From Flavobacteriaceae bacterium PS02336 (GTDB lineage Bacteria > Bacteroidota > Bacteroidia > Flavobacteriales > Flavobacteriaceae), in assembly GCA_029960065.1 (NCBI GenBank), contig JASCOF010000007.1, forward strand, positions 124,001-188,000: a stretch of DNA of 64,000 bases, read 5' to 3'. The position numbers were made by a program, and so were the translations under genes. The notes below the pieces were generated by a model. It ran no database searches. It had not been told where the DNA came from and saw only the letters and a program-made list of their open reading frames with translations. How positions within the stretch are numbered: position 1 is the stretch's first letter; each line of letters opens with the position of its first letter. Positions 26,082 to 36,225 of this stretch are shown in pieces.

Positions 26082-29000
26082 ATGATCCATTTCTTTGAAA
26101 ACCAAAGCAAAACTGTTTTTGCCGTACAAACGCAAAACGAAATTTCAGCTCAAGACATTTCAAAATTAAACTGGCTTTTTGCCGACGCGAATAAGATCGA
26201 AAAATCTGCATTGACAGGTTTCTTTGTTGGTCCGCGCGCTACCATGATTACACCTTGGAGTACAAATGCTGTAGAAATTACTCAAAACATGGGTATTTCT
26301 GGCATTATCAGAATCGAAGAATTTCATCCTGCAACGGAAGATTTTACTGATTTTGATCCGATGCTTTCTCAAAAATTCAATGAATTAGATCAAGAAATCT
26401 TCACTATCAACATTCAACCAGAACCAATTCTGGAAATTGATGATATTGCGACTTACAACAAAGTTGAAGGTTTAGCTTTAAGCGAAGAAGAAGTAGATTA
26501 CTTAAATAATCTTGCAACTAAACTAGGAAGAAAATTAACGGATTCTGAAATTTTTGCTTTTTCTCAAGCCAATTCAGAACACTGCCGTCACAAAATTTTC
26601 AACGGAACTTTTGTTATTGACGGTGAAGAAAAAGAAACTTCTCTTTTCAAATTAATCAAAAAAACATCTCAGGAAAATCCGAACGATATTGTGTCTGCTT
26701 ACAAAGACAACGTTGCTTTTGTAAAAGGACCAAAAGTGCAGCAATTTGCACCAAAATCGGCAGACAAACCTGATTTTTACGAAATAAAAGAATTCGATTC
26801 TGTTATCTCTTTAAAAGCAGAAACACACAATTTCCCAACAACAGTTGAACCTTTCAACGGAGCTGCAACAGGTTCTGGTGGAGAAATTCGTGACCGTTTA
26901 GCCGGAGGACAAGGTTCTTTGCCATTAGCAGGAACTGCCGTTTATATGACTTCATATTCTCGTTTAAACGACGACAGAAAATGGGAAACCGCTCTTGAAG
27001 AAAGAAAATGGTTATACCAAACGCCAATGGATATTTTGATCAAAGCTTCAAACGGAGCTTCTGATTTCGGAAATAAATTTGGTCAGCCGTTAATTACAGG
27101 TTCTGTTTTAACTTTCGAACATTCAGAAAACGACCGTAAAATTGGTTATGATAAAGTAATCATGCAAGCGGGAGGAATTGGATACGGAAAACTGGATCAA
27201 TCAATAAAAAAGAAACCACAAGAAGGCGATAAAATCGTAATTCTTGGAGGAGAAAATTATAGAATCGGAATGGGTGGTGCTGCGGTTTCTTCTGCAGATA
27301 CAGGAGCTTTCGGTTCAGGAATCGAATTAAATGCGATTCAGCGTTCAAACCCTGAAATGCAAAAACGTGCTGCTAACGCCATTCGTGGTTTAGTAGAAAG
27401 CGACAATAACCCAATTGTTTCGATTCACGATCACGGAGCTGGAGGACACTTAAACTGCCTTTCTGAATTAGTGGAAGAAACTGGAGGTTTAATCGATTTG
27501 GATAAATTGCCTGTTGGAGATCCAACACTTTCTGCAAAAGAAATTATCGGCAACGAATCTCAAGAAAGAATGGGATTGGTTATTGGTCAAAAAGATATTG
27601 ATACATTACAAAGAATTGCTGACAGAGAGCGTTCGCCAATGTATCAGGTTGGAGATGTTACGGGAGATCACCGTTTTACTTTCCAATCACACTCAAATGG
27701 TTCAAAACCGATGGATTATGCTTTAGAAGATTTCTTCGGAAGTTCTCCAAAAACGGTTATGACAGATAAAACTATCGATAGAAAATATGCTGATGTTGCT
27801 TACAACGCAGGAGATTTCGAAAGTTACTTAAAAGACGTTTTACGTTTAGAAGCGGTTGCTTCAAAAGACTGGCTGACTAACAAAGTGGACCGTTGTGTTG
27901 GAGGAAAAGTAGCAAAACAACAAAATGCAGGTCCGTTACAATTGCCATTAAATAATGTCGGCGTTATGGCTCTGGATTATTTAGGAAAAGAAGGAATTGC
28001 AACTTCTATTGGCCACGCTCCTATTGCGGCTTTGATTGATCCGGTTGCAGGAAGTAGAAATGCTATTGCCGAATCGTTATCAAACATTATCTGGGCGCCA
28101 ATTAAAGATGGTTTAAAAGGTATTTCATTATCTGCAAACTGGATGTGGGCTTGTAAAAACGAAGGTGAAGACGCTCGTTTATACGCGGCTGTTGAAGGTT
28201 GTTCAGAATTTGCAATTGAATTGGGAATCAATATTCCAACAGGAAAAGATTCACTTTCGATGAAACAAAAATATCCAAACGATGAAGTAATCGCGCCGGG
28301 AACGGTTATTATTTCGGCTGGAGGAAACTGTACAGATATTAGAAAAGTAGTTGAACCGGTTTTACAGAAAAACGGAGATTCTATTTATTATATCAATTTG
28401 TCTCAAGATGATTTCAAACTTGGAGGTTCTTCTTTTGCACAAATTAGAAACACAATTGGAAACGAAACTTCTACAATTAAAGATGCTTCTTTCTTCAAAA
28501 ATGCTTTTAATACAATCCAGGAATTAATCGGCGAAAGCCAGATTTTAGCGGGTCACGATATCGGAAGCGGTGGTTTAATCACAACTTTATTAGAATTATG
28601 TTTTGCTGATGTAAATCTTGGAGCTAAAATTGATTTCAGCGCTTTCGCTGAAAAAGACTTATTAAAAATTCTTTTCGCTGAAAACATCGGAATCGTATTC
28701 CAAGCAAAATCTGATGCCGCTGTTGAAGCTAAATTAAAAGCAAACAATATCGAATTCTTCAAATTAGGTACAGTTCAAAGTACACCAAGCTTGGAATTTG
28801 GAATTTACAATTTGGATATTGCGAAGTACAGAGACATTTGGTTCGAAACTTCTTATTTATTAGATCAAAAACAATCCAAAAACGGAAGAGCTCAGGCACG
28901 TTTTGAAAACTATAAAAATCAGGTTTTAAATTATACTTTCCCTGCACATTTTACAGGAAAAAAACCAGAAATCGACAATTCTAAACCAAGACCAAAAGCG

Positions 29001-29735
29001 GCTATTATTCGTGAAAAAGGAAGTAATTCTGAACGCGAAATGGCAAATGCTATGTACTTAGCTGGATTTGATGTAAAAGATGTTCACATGACGGATTTAA
29101 TTTCTGGTCGTGAAACGCTTGAAGATATTCAGTTTATTGGTGCAGTTGGAGGATTCTCTAACTCAGACGTTTTAGGTTCTGCCAAAGGTTGGGCTGGAGC
29201 TTTCTTATACAACGAAAAAGCAAAAACAGCTTTGGATAAATTCTTTAAGAGAGAAGATACTTTATCTGTTGGAATCTGTAACGGTTGCCAGTTATTTATG
29301 GAATTGGAAGTGATTAATCCAGAACATGAAGTTCATGGAAAAATGCATCATAACGAAAGCCAGAAACACGAAAGTATCTTTACTTCTGTAAAAGTTCAAG
29401 AAAACAACTCTGTTATGTTGTCAACTTTAGCTGGAAGTACTTTAGGAGTTTGGGTTTCTCATGGAGAAGGTAAATTTAAATTACCTTACGCAGAAGACCA
29501 ATACAATATTGTTTCTAAATATGCTTACGAAGGTTATCCAGCAAACCCGAACGGTTCTGATTACAACACGGCGATGATGTGTGATAAAACAGGAAGACAT
29601 TTGGTTATGATGCCTCACATTGAGCGTTCGACTTTCCAATGGAACTGGGCGCATTATCCAAAAGACAGAAATGACGAGGTTTCTCCTTGGCACGAAGCTT
29701 TTGTTAATGCTAGAAAATGGATTGAGAAAAACTAA
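26082..29735 (+). CDS. purL: Phosphoribosylformylglycinamidine synthase, single-chain
   Basis: 1217 residues: the long form in which the linker, the FGAM synthetase domains and the glutamine amidotransferase are fused, as in Proteobacteria and eukaryotes. Landmarks: SQANSEHCRHKIFNG, KAETHNFPTTVEPFNGAATG, GKDSLSM, GHDIGSGGL, and in the C-terminal amidotransferase the nucleophile Cys1066 (GICNGCQLFME) and PHIERS. It catalyses the ATP- and glutamine-dependent fourth step of purine synthesis. A strong terminator follows. Confidence 0.98.
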   Translation: MIHFFENQSKTVFAVQTQNEISAQDISKLNWLFADANKIEKSALTGFFVGPRATMITPWSTNAVEITQNMGISGIIRIEEFHPATEDFTDFDPMLSQKFNELDQEIFTINIQPEPILEIDDIATYNKVEGLALSEEEVDYLNNLATKLGRKLTDSEIFAFSQANSEHCRHKIFNGTFVIDGEEKETSLFKLIKKTSQENPNDIVSAYKDNVAFVKGPKVQQFAPKSADKPDFYEIKEFDSVISLKAETHNFPTTVEPFNGAATGSGGEIRDRLAGGQGSLPLAGTAVYMTSYSRLNDDRKWETALEERKWLYQTPMDILIKASNGASDFGNKFGQPLITGSVLTFEHSENDRKIGYDKVIMQAGGIGYGKLDQSIKKKPQEGDKIVILGGENYRIGMGGAAVSSADTGAFGSGIELNAIQRSNPEMQKRAANAIRGLVESDNNPIVSIHDHGAGGHLNCLSELVEETGGLIDLDKLPVGDPTLSAKEIIGNESQERMGLVIGQKDIDTLQRIADRERSPMYQVGDVTGDHRFTFQSHSNGSKPMDYALEDFFGSSPKTVMTDKTIDRKYADVAYNAGDFESYLKDVLRLEAVASKDWLTNKVDRCVGGKVAKQQNAGPLQLPLNNVGVMALDYLGKEGIATSIGHAPIAALIDPVAGSRNAIAESLSNIIWAPIKDGLKGISLSANWMWACKNEGEDARLYAAVEGCSEFAIELGINIPTGKDSLSMKQKYPNDEVIAPGTVIISAGGNCTDIRKVVEPVLQKNGDSIYYINLSQDDFKLGGSSFAQIRNTIGNETSTIKDASFFKNAFNTIQELIGESQILAGHDIGSGGLITTLLELCFADVNLGAKIDFSAFAEKDLLKILFAENIGIVFQAKSDAAVEAKLKANNIEFFKLGTVQSTPSLEFGIYNLDIAKYRDIWFETSYLLDQKQSKNGRAQARFENYKNQVLNYTFPAHFTGKKPEIDNSKPRPKAAIIREKGSNSEREMANAMYLAGFDVKDVHMTDLISGRETLEDIQFIGAVGGFSNSDVLGSAKGWAGAFLYNEKAKTALDKFFKREDTLSVGICNGCQLFMELEVINPEHEVHGKMHHNESQKHESIFTSVKVQENNSVMLSTLAGSTLGVWVSHGEGKFKLPYAEDQYNIVSKYAYEGYPANPNGSDYNTAMMCDKTGRHLVMMPHIERSTFQWNWAHYPKDRNDEVSPWHEAFVNARKWIEKN

Positions 29736-29751
29736 GAAATATATTTTTATT

Positions 29752-29784
29752 AAAAGCGCCCGAATTTATCGGGCGCTTTTTTTT
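29752..29784 (+). terminator. Rho-independent terminator after purL
   Basis: GC-rich stem gcgcccga/tcgggcgc (29756-29763, 29769-29776), extended by A/T pairs, with a T-run. Confidence 0.92.
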
Positions 29785-29786
29785 AT

Positions 29787-29924
29787 AGCCACGAATTACA
29801 CGAATTTCCACTAATTAACTATTAATCAAAAAAAATGGCACAGATTAAAAGATTAAAAAGCTTTTCATTTATTTGATCATAAATGAAAAAAATAATTCGT
29901 GTTAATTCGTGTAATTCGTGGCTG
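29787..29924. repeat. Flavobacterial 'agccacgaattacacgaatt' inverted repeat
   Basis: Same family as 10143-10229: arms agccacgaattacacgaatt and its complement bracket ~95 nt that include a second short inverted repeat (catttat..ataaatg). Confidence 0.8.
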
Positions 29925-29975
29925 AAAAAAATACTCCAACGCTATCCCCAAATATGTTGAAGTATTTCTATATTT

Positions 29976-30257
29976 TCAATCTCTAAAAGCTGTTGCAATT
30001 CCTGTTACAATATTAGCAGTCCCGAAAGCGAATAATCCAGAAGCGATTGCTGCTTGTCCAGAAAAGTATTGGCTTTCGCGAATCACCATGCTAAAAACTG
30101 TTCCGCCGGCAAGTCCTGCAATTAAGCCTAAACCAATTGTTGACATAATCCACCAAGGTTCTGGTTCAGGAATTGGAGGTTTCTTCAAAAAATTACGCCA
30201 CCAGCCTGGGTATTTTGTACCACACCAGCCCATCGCTAAGAAAAAAACAGTTTCCAT
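29976..30257 (-). CDS. Small membrane protein, unknown
   Basis: 93 residues. An aromatic-rich N-terminal part (WCGTKYPGWWRNFLKKPPIP) is followed by two hydrophobic Gly/Ala-rich segments (IGLGLIAGLAGGTVFSM; AAIASGLFAFGTANIVTGIA). I do not recognise the family. Codon use is normal for the neighbourhood and no other gene competes for the space. Monocistronic on the minus strand, divergent from the TonB-type receptor. Confidence 0.65.
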   Translation of the reverse strand: METVFFLAMGWCGTKYPGWWRNFLKKPPIPEPEPWWIMSTIGLGLIAGLAGGTVFSMVIRESQYFSGQAAIASGLFAFGTANIVTGIATAFRD

Positions 30258-30489
30258 TAGTATTGTATTTTAGGTAATGCCTACTCTTTTGCTTTTCGGC
30301 TTCCGCATTCTAATGGGGTAAAATTAAGATTTGACATTTTTAATTAATCTATAGTATTTCCTGTTTTTGAAAGGGGAAAAACCCCCTTTTTTGTCTCTTA
30401 ATTTTATTTAAAGAAAATCATAAATAAGCACTAAGCCTAATTTAATGATATCTTAAGGCGGTTTATTCGGCTGGATTTCATGCGATAAA

Positions 30490-30497
30490 TAACTTTG
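30490..30497 (+). promoter_or_regulatory. -7 element TAACTTTG very close to the receptor start codon
   Basis: TAnnTTTG match ending only 4 nt before the ATG at 30502; if used, the transcript would be almost leaderless. Confidence 0.35.
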
Positions 30498-30501
30498 TCT
30501 C

Positions 30502-32913
30502 ATGGAAAAATGGAAACAAAATTTAATCACTGCAATTTTATTATTTGCCCTTAGTCAGAACTCGTTTAGTCAAAAAAACAATTCGATAAATGGAACCGTT
30601 TCAGACGGCAAAACTCCTATTGAATTTGTAGATGTTATTCTAAAACCTGTCACTGATACTACCAAAACAACTGCTTACACGATTACAGATGCTTCGGGAA
30701 AATTTATCTTTGAAAACATCCATCCATCAGATTATATATTAAAATTTCGATTGATTGGCTTTAAAACATTCACTCAAAAAGTAAAATATACAGGAACTTC
30801 AATTTCACTTGGAACTATTACCTTACAAGAAGACGCAAACCTGCTTAATACCGTAGTAGTCAATTCGCAGAAAAAACAAATTCAGAAAACAAATGAGGGT
30901 TTTGTTTTTAATGCTGTTTCTAATATCTCTCAATCGGGTGGAACTGCGATTGATATGCTGAAAAATATTCCAACAGTAGCTGTTGATGCCGATGATGCGA
31001 TTTCGCTAAGAGGAAAAACACCTTTAATTTTAATTAATGGAAAAAATTCTGCAATTACTGATATGAATCAAATCCCGGCGAGCAGTATTGAGAGCATTGA
31101 AATCATTACAAGTCCAACAGCAAAATACGATGCGAATGCTGAAAGTGGTATTATTAATATTAAACTTAAGAAAAACAATTTAAACGGTTTAAATGGCGCT
31201 GCAGTTCTAGGAGGCGGTTTTGGTGCGAAAGGAAGAATGAACAGTTCTATTCTTTTAAACAACAAAACTGATAAATGGAATATTGGTGTGGCTTATGACA
31301 ATCGTTTTGCTGGGAGAACAAAAAGTATAAAAGGCGAAAGAACTAATTATTTTATTGATGACGAACATTTTATTGACCAAAACAGAAGTGACCAGCGAAC
31401 AGAAGGTTTACAAAACTTAAAATTAAATGTTGATTTTTCTCCTAATGAAACAAATAACTTTTCGTTTGAAGCGCTTGGTAATCTTGAAAACAAAGATAAT
31501 GACGAGTCTTTAAAAACTGATATTTTCAATAATTCAGCCCAATTTTTCTCTGGAAATCAACGCCATTCCATGGAAATTCAAAAAGCTAAAGCAGCAGAAA
31601 TGGCTTTTAATTACGATAGAAAATTTACTGATGACCGAAAAAGCTTAAATGCCAGCATTACAACTTCTTTTAATTTTGGAAGAGAAAATACAAATATCGA
31701 CACCAATCAATATGATGAAAATGAAACTGCAATTGGAGAAACTTTTTTACAGCGAACTCATAATTATGCAAAAGAAAATATTTCCAATGCGATTCTCAAT
31801 TACGCTTTTCCAATTTCTGAAAAATCTATAATTGAAACAGGATACAAAGGAACATTCCGTTTTTTTAATTCTGATTTCCAAAGCGCAGATTTTATCAATA
31901 ATGAATATGTAGTGAATCCGCTGACAAGTACTATTTTTGATTTTAATGAGCAGATAAATGCTGTTTACGGACTTTGGAATTCTTATTCTGGTTCTCCAGA
32001 AAATCACAAATGGAAATATAACATTGGATTACGCGCAGAACAGGTTTCAAACAACGGCAAAACACAAAATGGAAGTGATAATTTTTCAAATAATTATCTA
32101 AAAATTTTCCCTTCGGCTTCAGTTCAATTGAATTTACAATCAGATGAATCTATTAAATTTGGCTACAGCAAACGTATTAATCGTCCAGATTTAGAAGACT
32201 TAAATCCATTTATCGACATTACGGATGCTTTAAATCCGCATGGCGGAAATCCTTATCTGAAACCTGAAATCATTCATATTGTAGAATTAAATTATAACAA
32301 AGAATGGAATAATTATTCACTTTCTGGAAATGCTTTTTATAGAAATGCAAATAATGCAATTAGGCAATATGCAACTTTACAGGACAATGGAGTAGTTTTA
32401 CTGCAGCCTCAAAATATAGGAAGCACCATTACTTACGGACTTGAAAGTATTTTTTCTCTAAAACCCTTTTCTTTTTATGATGCCAATATCAGTTTAACTG
32501 TCTTTGAGCAGCATATTAATGCAGACAATCTAGAGCAAGCGCAAGATGCGGTAAAAAATACTTTCAGCTGGTACGGAAAAATCATTAATAATTTTGTTCC
32601 TTGGAAAGGCGGAAAACTTCAAATTATCGGTAATTACAATTCATCTGTCGCGACTGCACAAGGAAAAAGAATTCCGGTTTATAATGTAGATTTGGGTTTT
32701 CAGCAGAAATTAGGAAAAACCAATGCACGCCTTGGACTTGTTGTAACCGATATGTTTGATACTTTAGAAAGCGGTTATAAAAACAATACTTTATTATTTA
32801 GAAATGATAGAACTTCTAAATCAGATACTCGAGCTTTGATGGTTACTTTTGCTTATACTTTTAAATCCGATTTTAAAGAAAAATTACTGGAAAATCAATT
32901 TTCAACAGAGTAA
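30502..32913 (+). CDS. TonB-dependent receptor-like outer membrane beta-barrel protein
   Basis: 803 residues with a signal peptide (ends QNSFSQ), an N-terminal CarboxypepD_reg-like domain (~25-115, INGTVSDGKTPIEFVDVILKP), a plug domain (~140-225: GGTAIDMLKNIPTV, RGKTPLILINGKNSA, IESIEIITSPTAKYDANAESGIINIKLKK) and a large C-terminal barrel of the OMP_b-brl_3 type (GYSKRINRPDLEDLNPF near 550). It probably transports a siderophore, peptide or oligosaccharide across the outer membrane. No SusD partner follows, so the substrate is unknown. Confidence 0.92.
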   Translation: MEKWKQNLITAILLFALSQNSFSQKNNSINGTVSDGKTPIEFVDVILKPVTDTTKTTAYTITDASGKFIFENIHPSDYILKFRLIGFKTFTQKVKYTGTSISLGTITLQEDANLLNTVVVNSQKKQIQKTNEGFVFNAVSNISQSGGTAIDMLKNIPTVAVDADDAISLRGKTPLILINGKNSAITDMNQIPASSIESIEIITSPTAKYDANAESGIINIKLKKNNLNGLNGAAVLGGGFGAKGRMNSSILLNNKTDKWNIGVAYDNRFAGRTKSIKGERTNYFIDDEHFIDQNRSDQRTEGLQNLKLNVDFSPNETNNFSFEALGNLENKDNDESLKTDIFNNSAQFFSGNQRHSMEIQKAKAAEMAFNYDRKFTDDRKSLNASITTSFNFGRENTNIDTNQYDENETAIGETFLQRTHNYAKENISNAILNYAFPISEKSIIETGYKGTFRFFNSDFQSADFINNEYVVNPLTSTIFDFNEQINAVYGLWNSYSGSPENHKWKYNIGLRAEQVSNNGKTQNGSDNFSNNYLKIFPSASVQLNLQSDESIKFGYSKRINRPDLEDLNPFIDITDALNPHGGNPYLKPEIIHIVELNYNKEWNNYSLSGNAFYRNANNAIRQYATLQDNGVVLLQPQNIGSTITYGLESIFSLKPFSFYDANISLTVFEQHINADNLEQAQDAVKNTFSWYGKIINNFVPWKGGKLQIIGNYNSSVATAQGKRIPVYNVDLGFQQKLGKTNARLGLVVTDMFDTLESGYKNNTLLFRNDRTSKSDTRALMVTFAYTFKSDFKEKLLENQFSTE

Positions 32914-33060
32914 AAAAGGAATCGAAAATTCCTGAAAATTAAAAATTTCATTCTAATATTTTTAAGTCATAATTCTATTAAAAAATTGAATTATATTAGC
33001 CACTGAAAAAATCTCCCACTAGATTTTTTTGCGCTCCAAAAACACTTAAACCAATATAGG

Positions 33061-33492
33061 ATGAAATTTTTAAAATTACTTTTCTGCAGTTTGTTTTTAA
33101 CTGCTTTTCAATTACATGCCCAAGTTCAAGTAGATCAAATTACCCACAACTCTAGAGATCGTTTCATTACTACGACAATTGGTTATCCAGTTCCGGGAAC
33201 TTATGCCCCTTTAAATCAAAAACAGCCCATTACGGTATTAAATCCAGACGGAACAGGTTTTATTCAGGCAGAAGATTTAAGCAAACAAAAAATCAACTGG
33301 GGGATAGAATGTACAGAAGAAGGCGTTCCTGTTTTTAAAGAAGGATTCAACAGTGCCTCTTATACTTTTTGGTACAGACCAAATGACAGCGAAGAATGGT
33401 ATTATTCACAATTCTCTATTCATTTTACCAAGAAAAAAATGTTCTTAATGGGCGAAAGAGTAAAAGATTATGTTGATTACAATGTGCAATAA
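33061..33492 (+). CDS. Small secreted protein, unknown
   Basis: 143 residues with a clean signal peptide (ends FQLHAQ). The mature ~123 residues (VDQITHNSRDRFITTTIGYPVPGTY; ...SEEWYYSQFSIHFTKKKMF) have no motif I recognise and contain many aromatic residues. Monocistronic, with the acyl-CoA ligase gene 180 nt downstream. Confidence 0.7.
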   Translation: MKFLKLLFCSLFLTAFQLHAQVQVDQITHNSRDRFITTTIGYPVPGTYAPLNQKQPITVLNPDGTGFIQAEDLSKQKINWGIECTEEGVPVFKEGFNSASYTFWYRPNDSEEWYYSQFSIHFTKKKMFLMGERVKDYVDYNVQ

Positions 33493-33671
33493 ACTATAAA
33501 AAATAGTCTTCTTATTAAATATTTATTCAATTTTACGTGTATTTTGTATAAAAAAGAAAACGTTTTCGTTGAATTTCAATGTTACCCGTAAATTTTCCGA
33601 TTAAATTTTATAAATTTAAAAATCATACCCGATTTTTATTTAATTTGCAATAATAATTCAATATATTAAAC

Positions 33672-35450
33672 ATGGTTTCAATCACACGCCTTTTTGATTT
33701 TCCCTATTATCAACAAGAGACATACAACCTCCCAGTTGCTCTAGCAACCAAAAAAAATGGAGTCTGGGAAAAAACATCTAGCCAGGAATATATTGCAAAA
33801 GCAAATGCTGTTTCGAGAGCATTATTGCGCATGGGCGTTCAGAAAGATGATAAAATTGCGTTAATTTCTTCAAATAACAGAACTGAGTGGAATATTATGG
33901 ATATCGGTATCCTTCAGACAGGTGCGCAGAATGTCCCGATTTATCCAACAATTGCCGAAGAAGATTACGAGTATATTTTGAATCACAGCGGCAGTATTTA
34001 CTGTTTTGTTTCAGATGATGAAGTATATCAAAAAGTGCAAGCTATCAGAGCCAATGTACCGACTTTAAAAGAGGTTTATTCTTTTAATGAAATTTCAGGC
34101 TGCAAACACTGGAGTGAAATTTTAACTTTAGGTGAAGATGAAAGTAACCAGAGTGAAGTTGAAGCTAGAAAAGACAGCATAAACACCGATGATTTAGCTA
34201 CAATTATTTATACTTCTGGCACAACCGGAAGACCAAAGGGAGTAATGCTTTCCCATAAAAATATTGTTTCGAACGTTTTAGACAGTGCGCCTAGAATTCC
34301 GTTTGATCCAGGAAAAAGTACTGCTTTAAGCTTCCTGCCTATCTGCCATATTTTTGAAAGAATGATTTTATACATCTATCAATATTATGGAGTTTCAGTA
34401 TATTTTGGTGAATCTATTGACAAAATCAGTGATAACTTAAAAGAAGTTCGTCCAACTGTAATTACGGCTGTACCAAGGCTTTTAGAAAAAGTTTATGACA
34501 AAATTTATGCTAAAGGAGCAGAATTAACAGGAATCAAGAAAAAACTATTTTTCTGGGCTATTGATTTAGGTTTAAAATACGAACCATATGGAGCAAATGG
34601 CGCTTGGTATGAGTTTCAATTAAAAATAGCACGTAAATTAATTTTCAGCAAATGGAAAGAAGGTTTGGGTGGTAATTTGGATTTAATGGTTTCTGGAAGT
34701 GCCGCTTTACAGCCTCGTTTGACAAGAGTTTTTGCTGCTGCAGAAATTCCAGTTATGGAAGGTTACGGTTTAACCGAAACTTCTCCGGTAATTGCCGTTA
34801 ATGATCAAAGAAACAAAGGTTTTAAAATTGGAACTGTTGGAAAACCAATCCGTAATCTTGAAGTAAAAATCGCCGAAGACGGAGAAATTCTTTGTAAAGG
34901 TCCAAACGTAATGTTAGGCTACTTTAAAGATCCAGAAAAAACAGCTGAAGCTTTACAAGATGGTTATTTTCATACGGGAGATATTGGTGAAATTGACAGT
35001 GAAGGTTTCTTAAAAATTACAGATCGTAAAAAAGAAATGTTCAAAACTTCTGGTGGTAAATATATCGCACCGCAAATGATTGAAAATGCTATGAAACAAT
35101 CTCGTTTTATTGAGCAGATTATGGTTGTTGGGGAAGGTGAAAAAATGCCTGGAGCTTTTATCCAGCCAAACTTTGAATTTGTAAAAGAATGGGCAAAAAT
35201 CCATAAAATTACTTTAGGAAGTACTGATGCGGAGATTAGTGCAAATCCAGAGGTTATCAAACGTATCGATGAAGAAGTTGAAGGCATCAACAAAAAATTT
35301 GGACACTGGGAACAAGTAAAACGCTTTGAACTTACTCCAGATGTTTGGTCTATTGACGGCGGACAGCTTACTCCAACTCTAAAATTAAAACGTAAGATTA
35401 TTAAAGAGATTTATAAAGATCTTTATGCTAAAATTTATGGTCAGAATTAA
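33672..35450 (+). CDS. Long-chain fatty-acid CoA ligase (AMP-forming)
   Basis: 592 residues of the ANL superfamily, of the FAA1/long-chain type. The P-loop-like motif YTSGTTGRPKGVMLSHKN is near residue 180, MEGYGLTETSP near 370, the hinge DGYFHTGDIGEID and FKTSGGKYIAPQ near 440-460. It activates fatty acids to acyl-CoA at the membrane, feeding beta-oxidation (the fad operon at 56552-63063) or lipid synthesis. Ends in a bidirectional terminator shared with the next, convergent gene. Confidence 0.95.
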   Translation: MVSITRLFDFPYYQQETYNLPVALATKKNGVWEKTSSQEYIAKANAVSRALLRMGVQKDDKIALISSNNRTEWNIMDIGILQTGAQNVPIYPTIAEEDYEYILNHSGSIYCFVSDDEVYQKVQAIRANVPTLKEVYSFNEISGCKHWSEILTLGEDESNQSEVEARKDSINTDDLATIIYTSGTTGRPKGVMLSHKNIVSNVLDSAPRIPFDPGKSTALSFLPICHIFERMILYIYQYYGVSVYFGESIDKISDNLKEVRPTVITAVPRLLEKVYDKIYAKGAELTGIKKKLFFWAIDLGLKYEPYGANGAWYEFQLKIARKLIFSKWKEGLGGNLDLMVSGSAALQPRLTRVFAAAEIPVMEGYGLTETSPVIAVNDQRNKGFKIGTVGKPIRNLEVKIAEDGEILCKGPNVMLGYFKDPEKTAEALQDGYFHTGDIGEIDSEGFLKITDRKKEMFKTSGGKYIAPQMIENAMKQSRFIEQIMVVGEGEKMPGAFIQPNFEFVKEWAKIHKITLGSTDAEISANPEVIKRIDEEVEGINKKFGHWEQVKRFELTPDVWSIDGGQLTPTLKLKRKIIKEIYKDLYAKIYGQN

Positions 35451-35472
35451 ATCAAAGTAATATAACCAACCA

Positions 35473-35500
35473 AAAACGGCTGTCAATAGACAGCCGTTTT
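35473..35500. terminator. Bidirectional terminator between convergent genes
   Basis: Perfect 12-bp stem aaaacggctgtc / gacagccgtttt with a 4-nt loop, A-tract on one side and T-tract on the other; the exonuclease stop codon overlaps its edge. Confidence 0.9.
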
Positions 35501-36044
35501 AATTTTGGAGACACCAGTGTAAAATCTTAGCAATGTTTTTAGCATCGTCAATTCCGCGGTGATGTGTTCCTTCTAATGGAATATCCAGCAATGCAAGTGC
35601 GCCGTTCATTCCCGTTGGTTTTACTAAGCCAAACTTTTCGGCAAAATGCGTTTTCACATTAATATGCTCATCAGCCATCGGATAAGGAACTCCAAACGAT
35701 TTACATTGTTTTTGAAGCATATTCAAATCATACTGGCCGTAACTTGCCCAAGTATATAAATCAGGATTGTATTCATCGATTAAAAGATTTACAGCTTCCT
35801 CAAAAGAAACGCCGTTTTTATCCAGTAAATCCTGCGTAATCGTTGTCAATTCTGTACAAAACGGACTAACGCTGGAACGCTGAGGCTTTATCAAAATGCC
35901 TTGATTCTTGGTAATTTCTCCTGTTTTGGTATTTAAAACCGCCAAGCCGATTTCGATGATTTCATTTTCCTGGCCTCTCGGGACCGCACTTTGCCAGCAT
36001 GTGGCTTCTAAATCGATAATAATAATTTTATCTGTTGTTTTCAT
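35499..36044 (-). CDS. DEDDh 3'-5' exonuclease (ERI1/KapD-like)
   Basis: 181 residues. ExoI motif IIIDLEATCW (Asp11, Glu13), ExoII around YTWASYGQYDLNML, and ExoIII H-R-GIDDAKNIA (His162, Asp166) with the DEDDh spacing. The EATCW form is that of the ERI1/KapD branch, which trims RNA or single-stranded DNA ends, rather than DnaQ. It may contribute to RNA end processing; there is no operon partner. Confidence 0.9.
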   Translation of the reverse strand: MKTTDKIIIIDLEATCWQSAVPRGQENEIIEIGLAVLNTKTGEITKNQGILIKPQRSSVSPFCTELTTITQDLLDKNGVSFEEAVNLLIDEYNPDLYTWASYGQYDLNMLQKQCKSFGVPYPMADEHINVKTHFAEKFGLVKPTGMNGALALLDIPLEGTHHRGIDDAKNIAKILHWCLQN

Positions 36045-36160
36045 TTTTTTTAATTTTAAATAATTGTTTTTAATTTTTTTAAACTCAAAGAATGCTAGGA
36101 TTTTTTCTCTCGCAGATTCAGCAGATCCGGCAGATTTTTTATAATCCTTTTAATCCTTGA

Positions 36161-36178
36161 TCCCGATAGCTATCGGGA
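36161..36178. repeat. 18-bp perfect palindrome tcccgatagctatcggga
   Basis: A fully self-complementary 18-mer in the gap between the exonuclease and the 36226 gene; it belongs to a high-copy flavobacterial palindrome family. Neighbouring sequence contains 'cagattcagcagatccggcag' repeats. Confidence 0.8.
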
Positions 36179-36225
36179 GTGGCTAAAAAAAACTTTGTGC
36201 CTTAGCGCTTTCGTGGCAAAAACCC

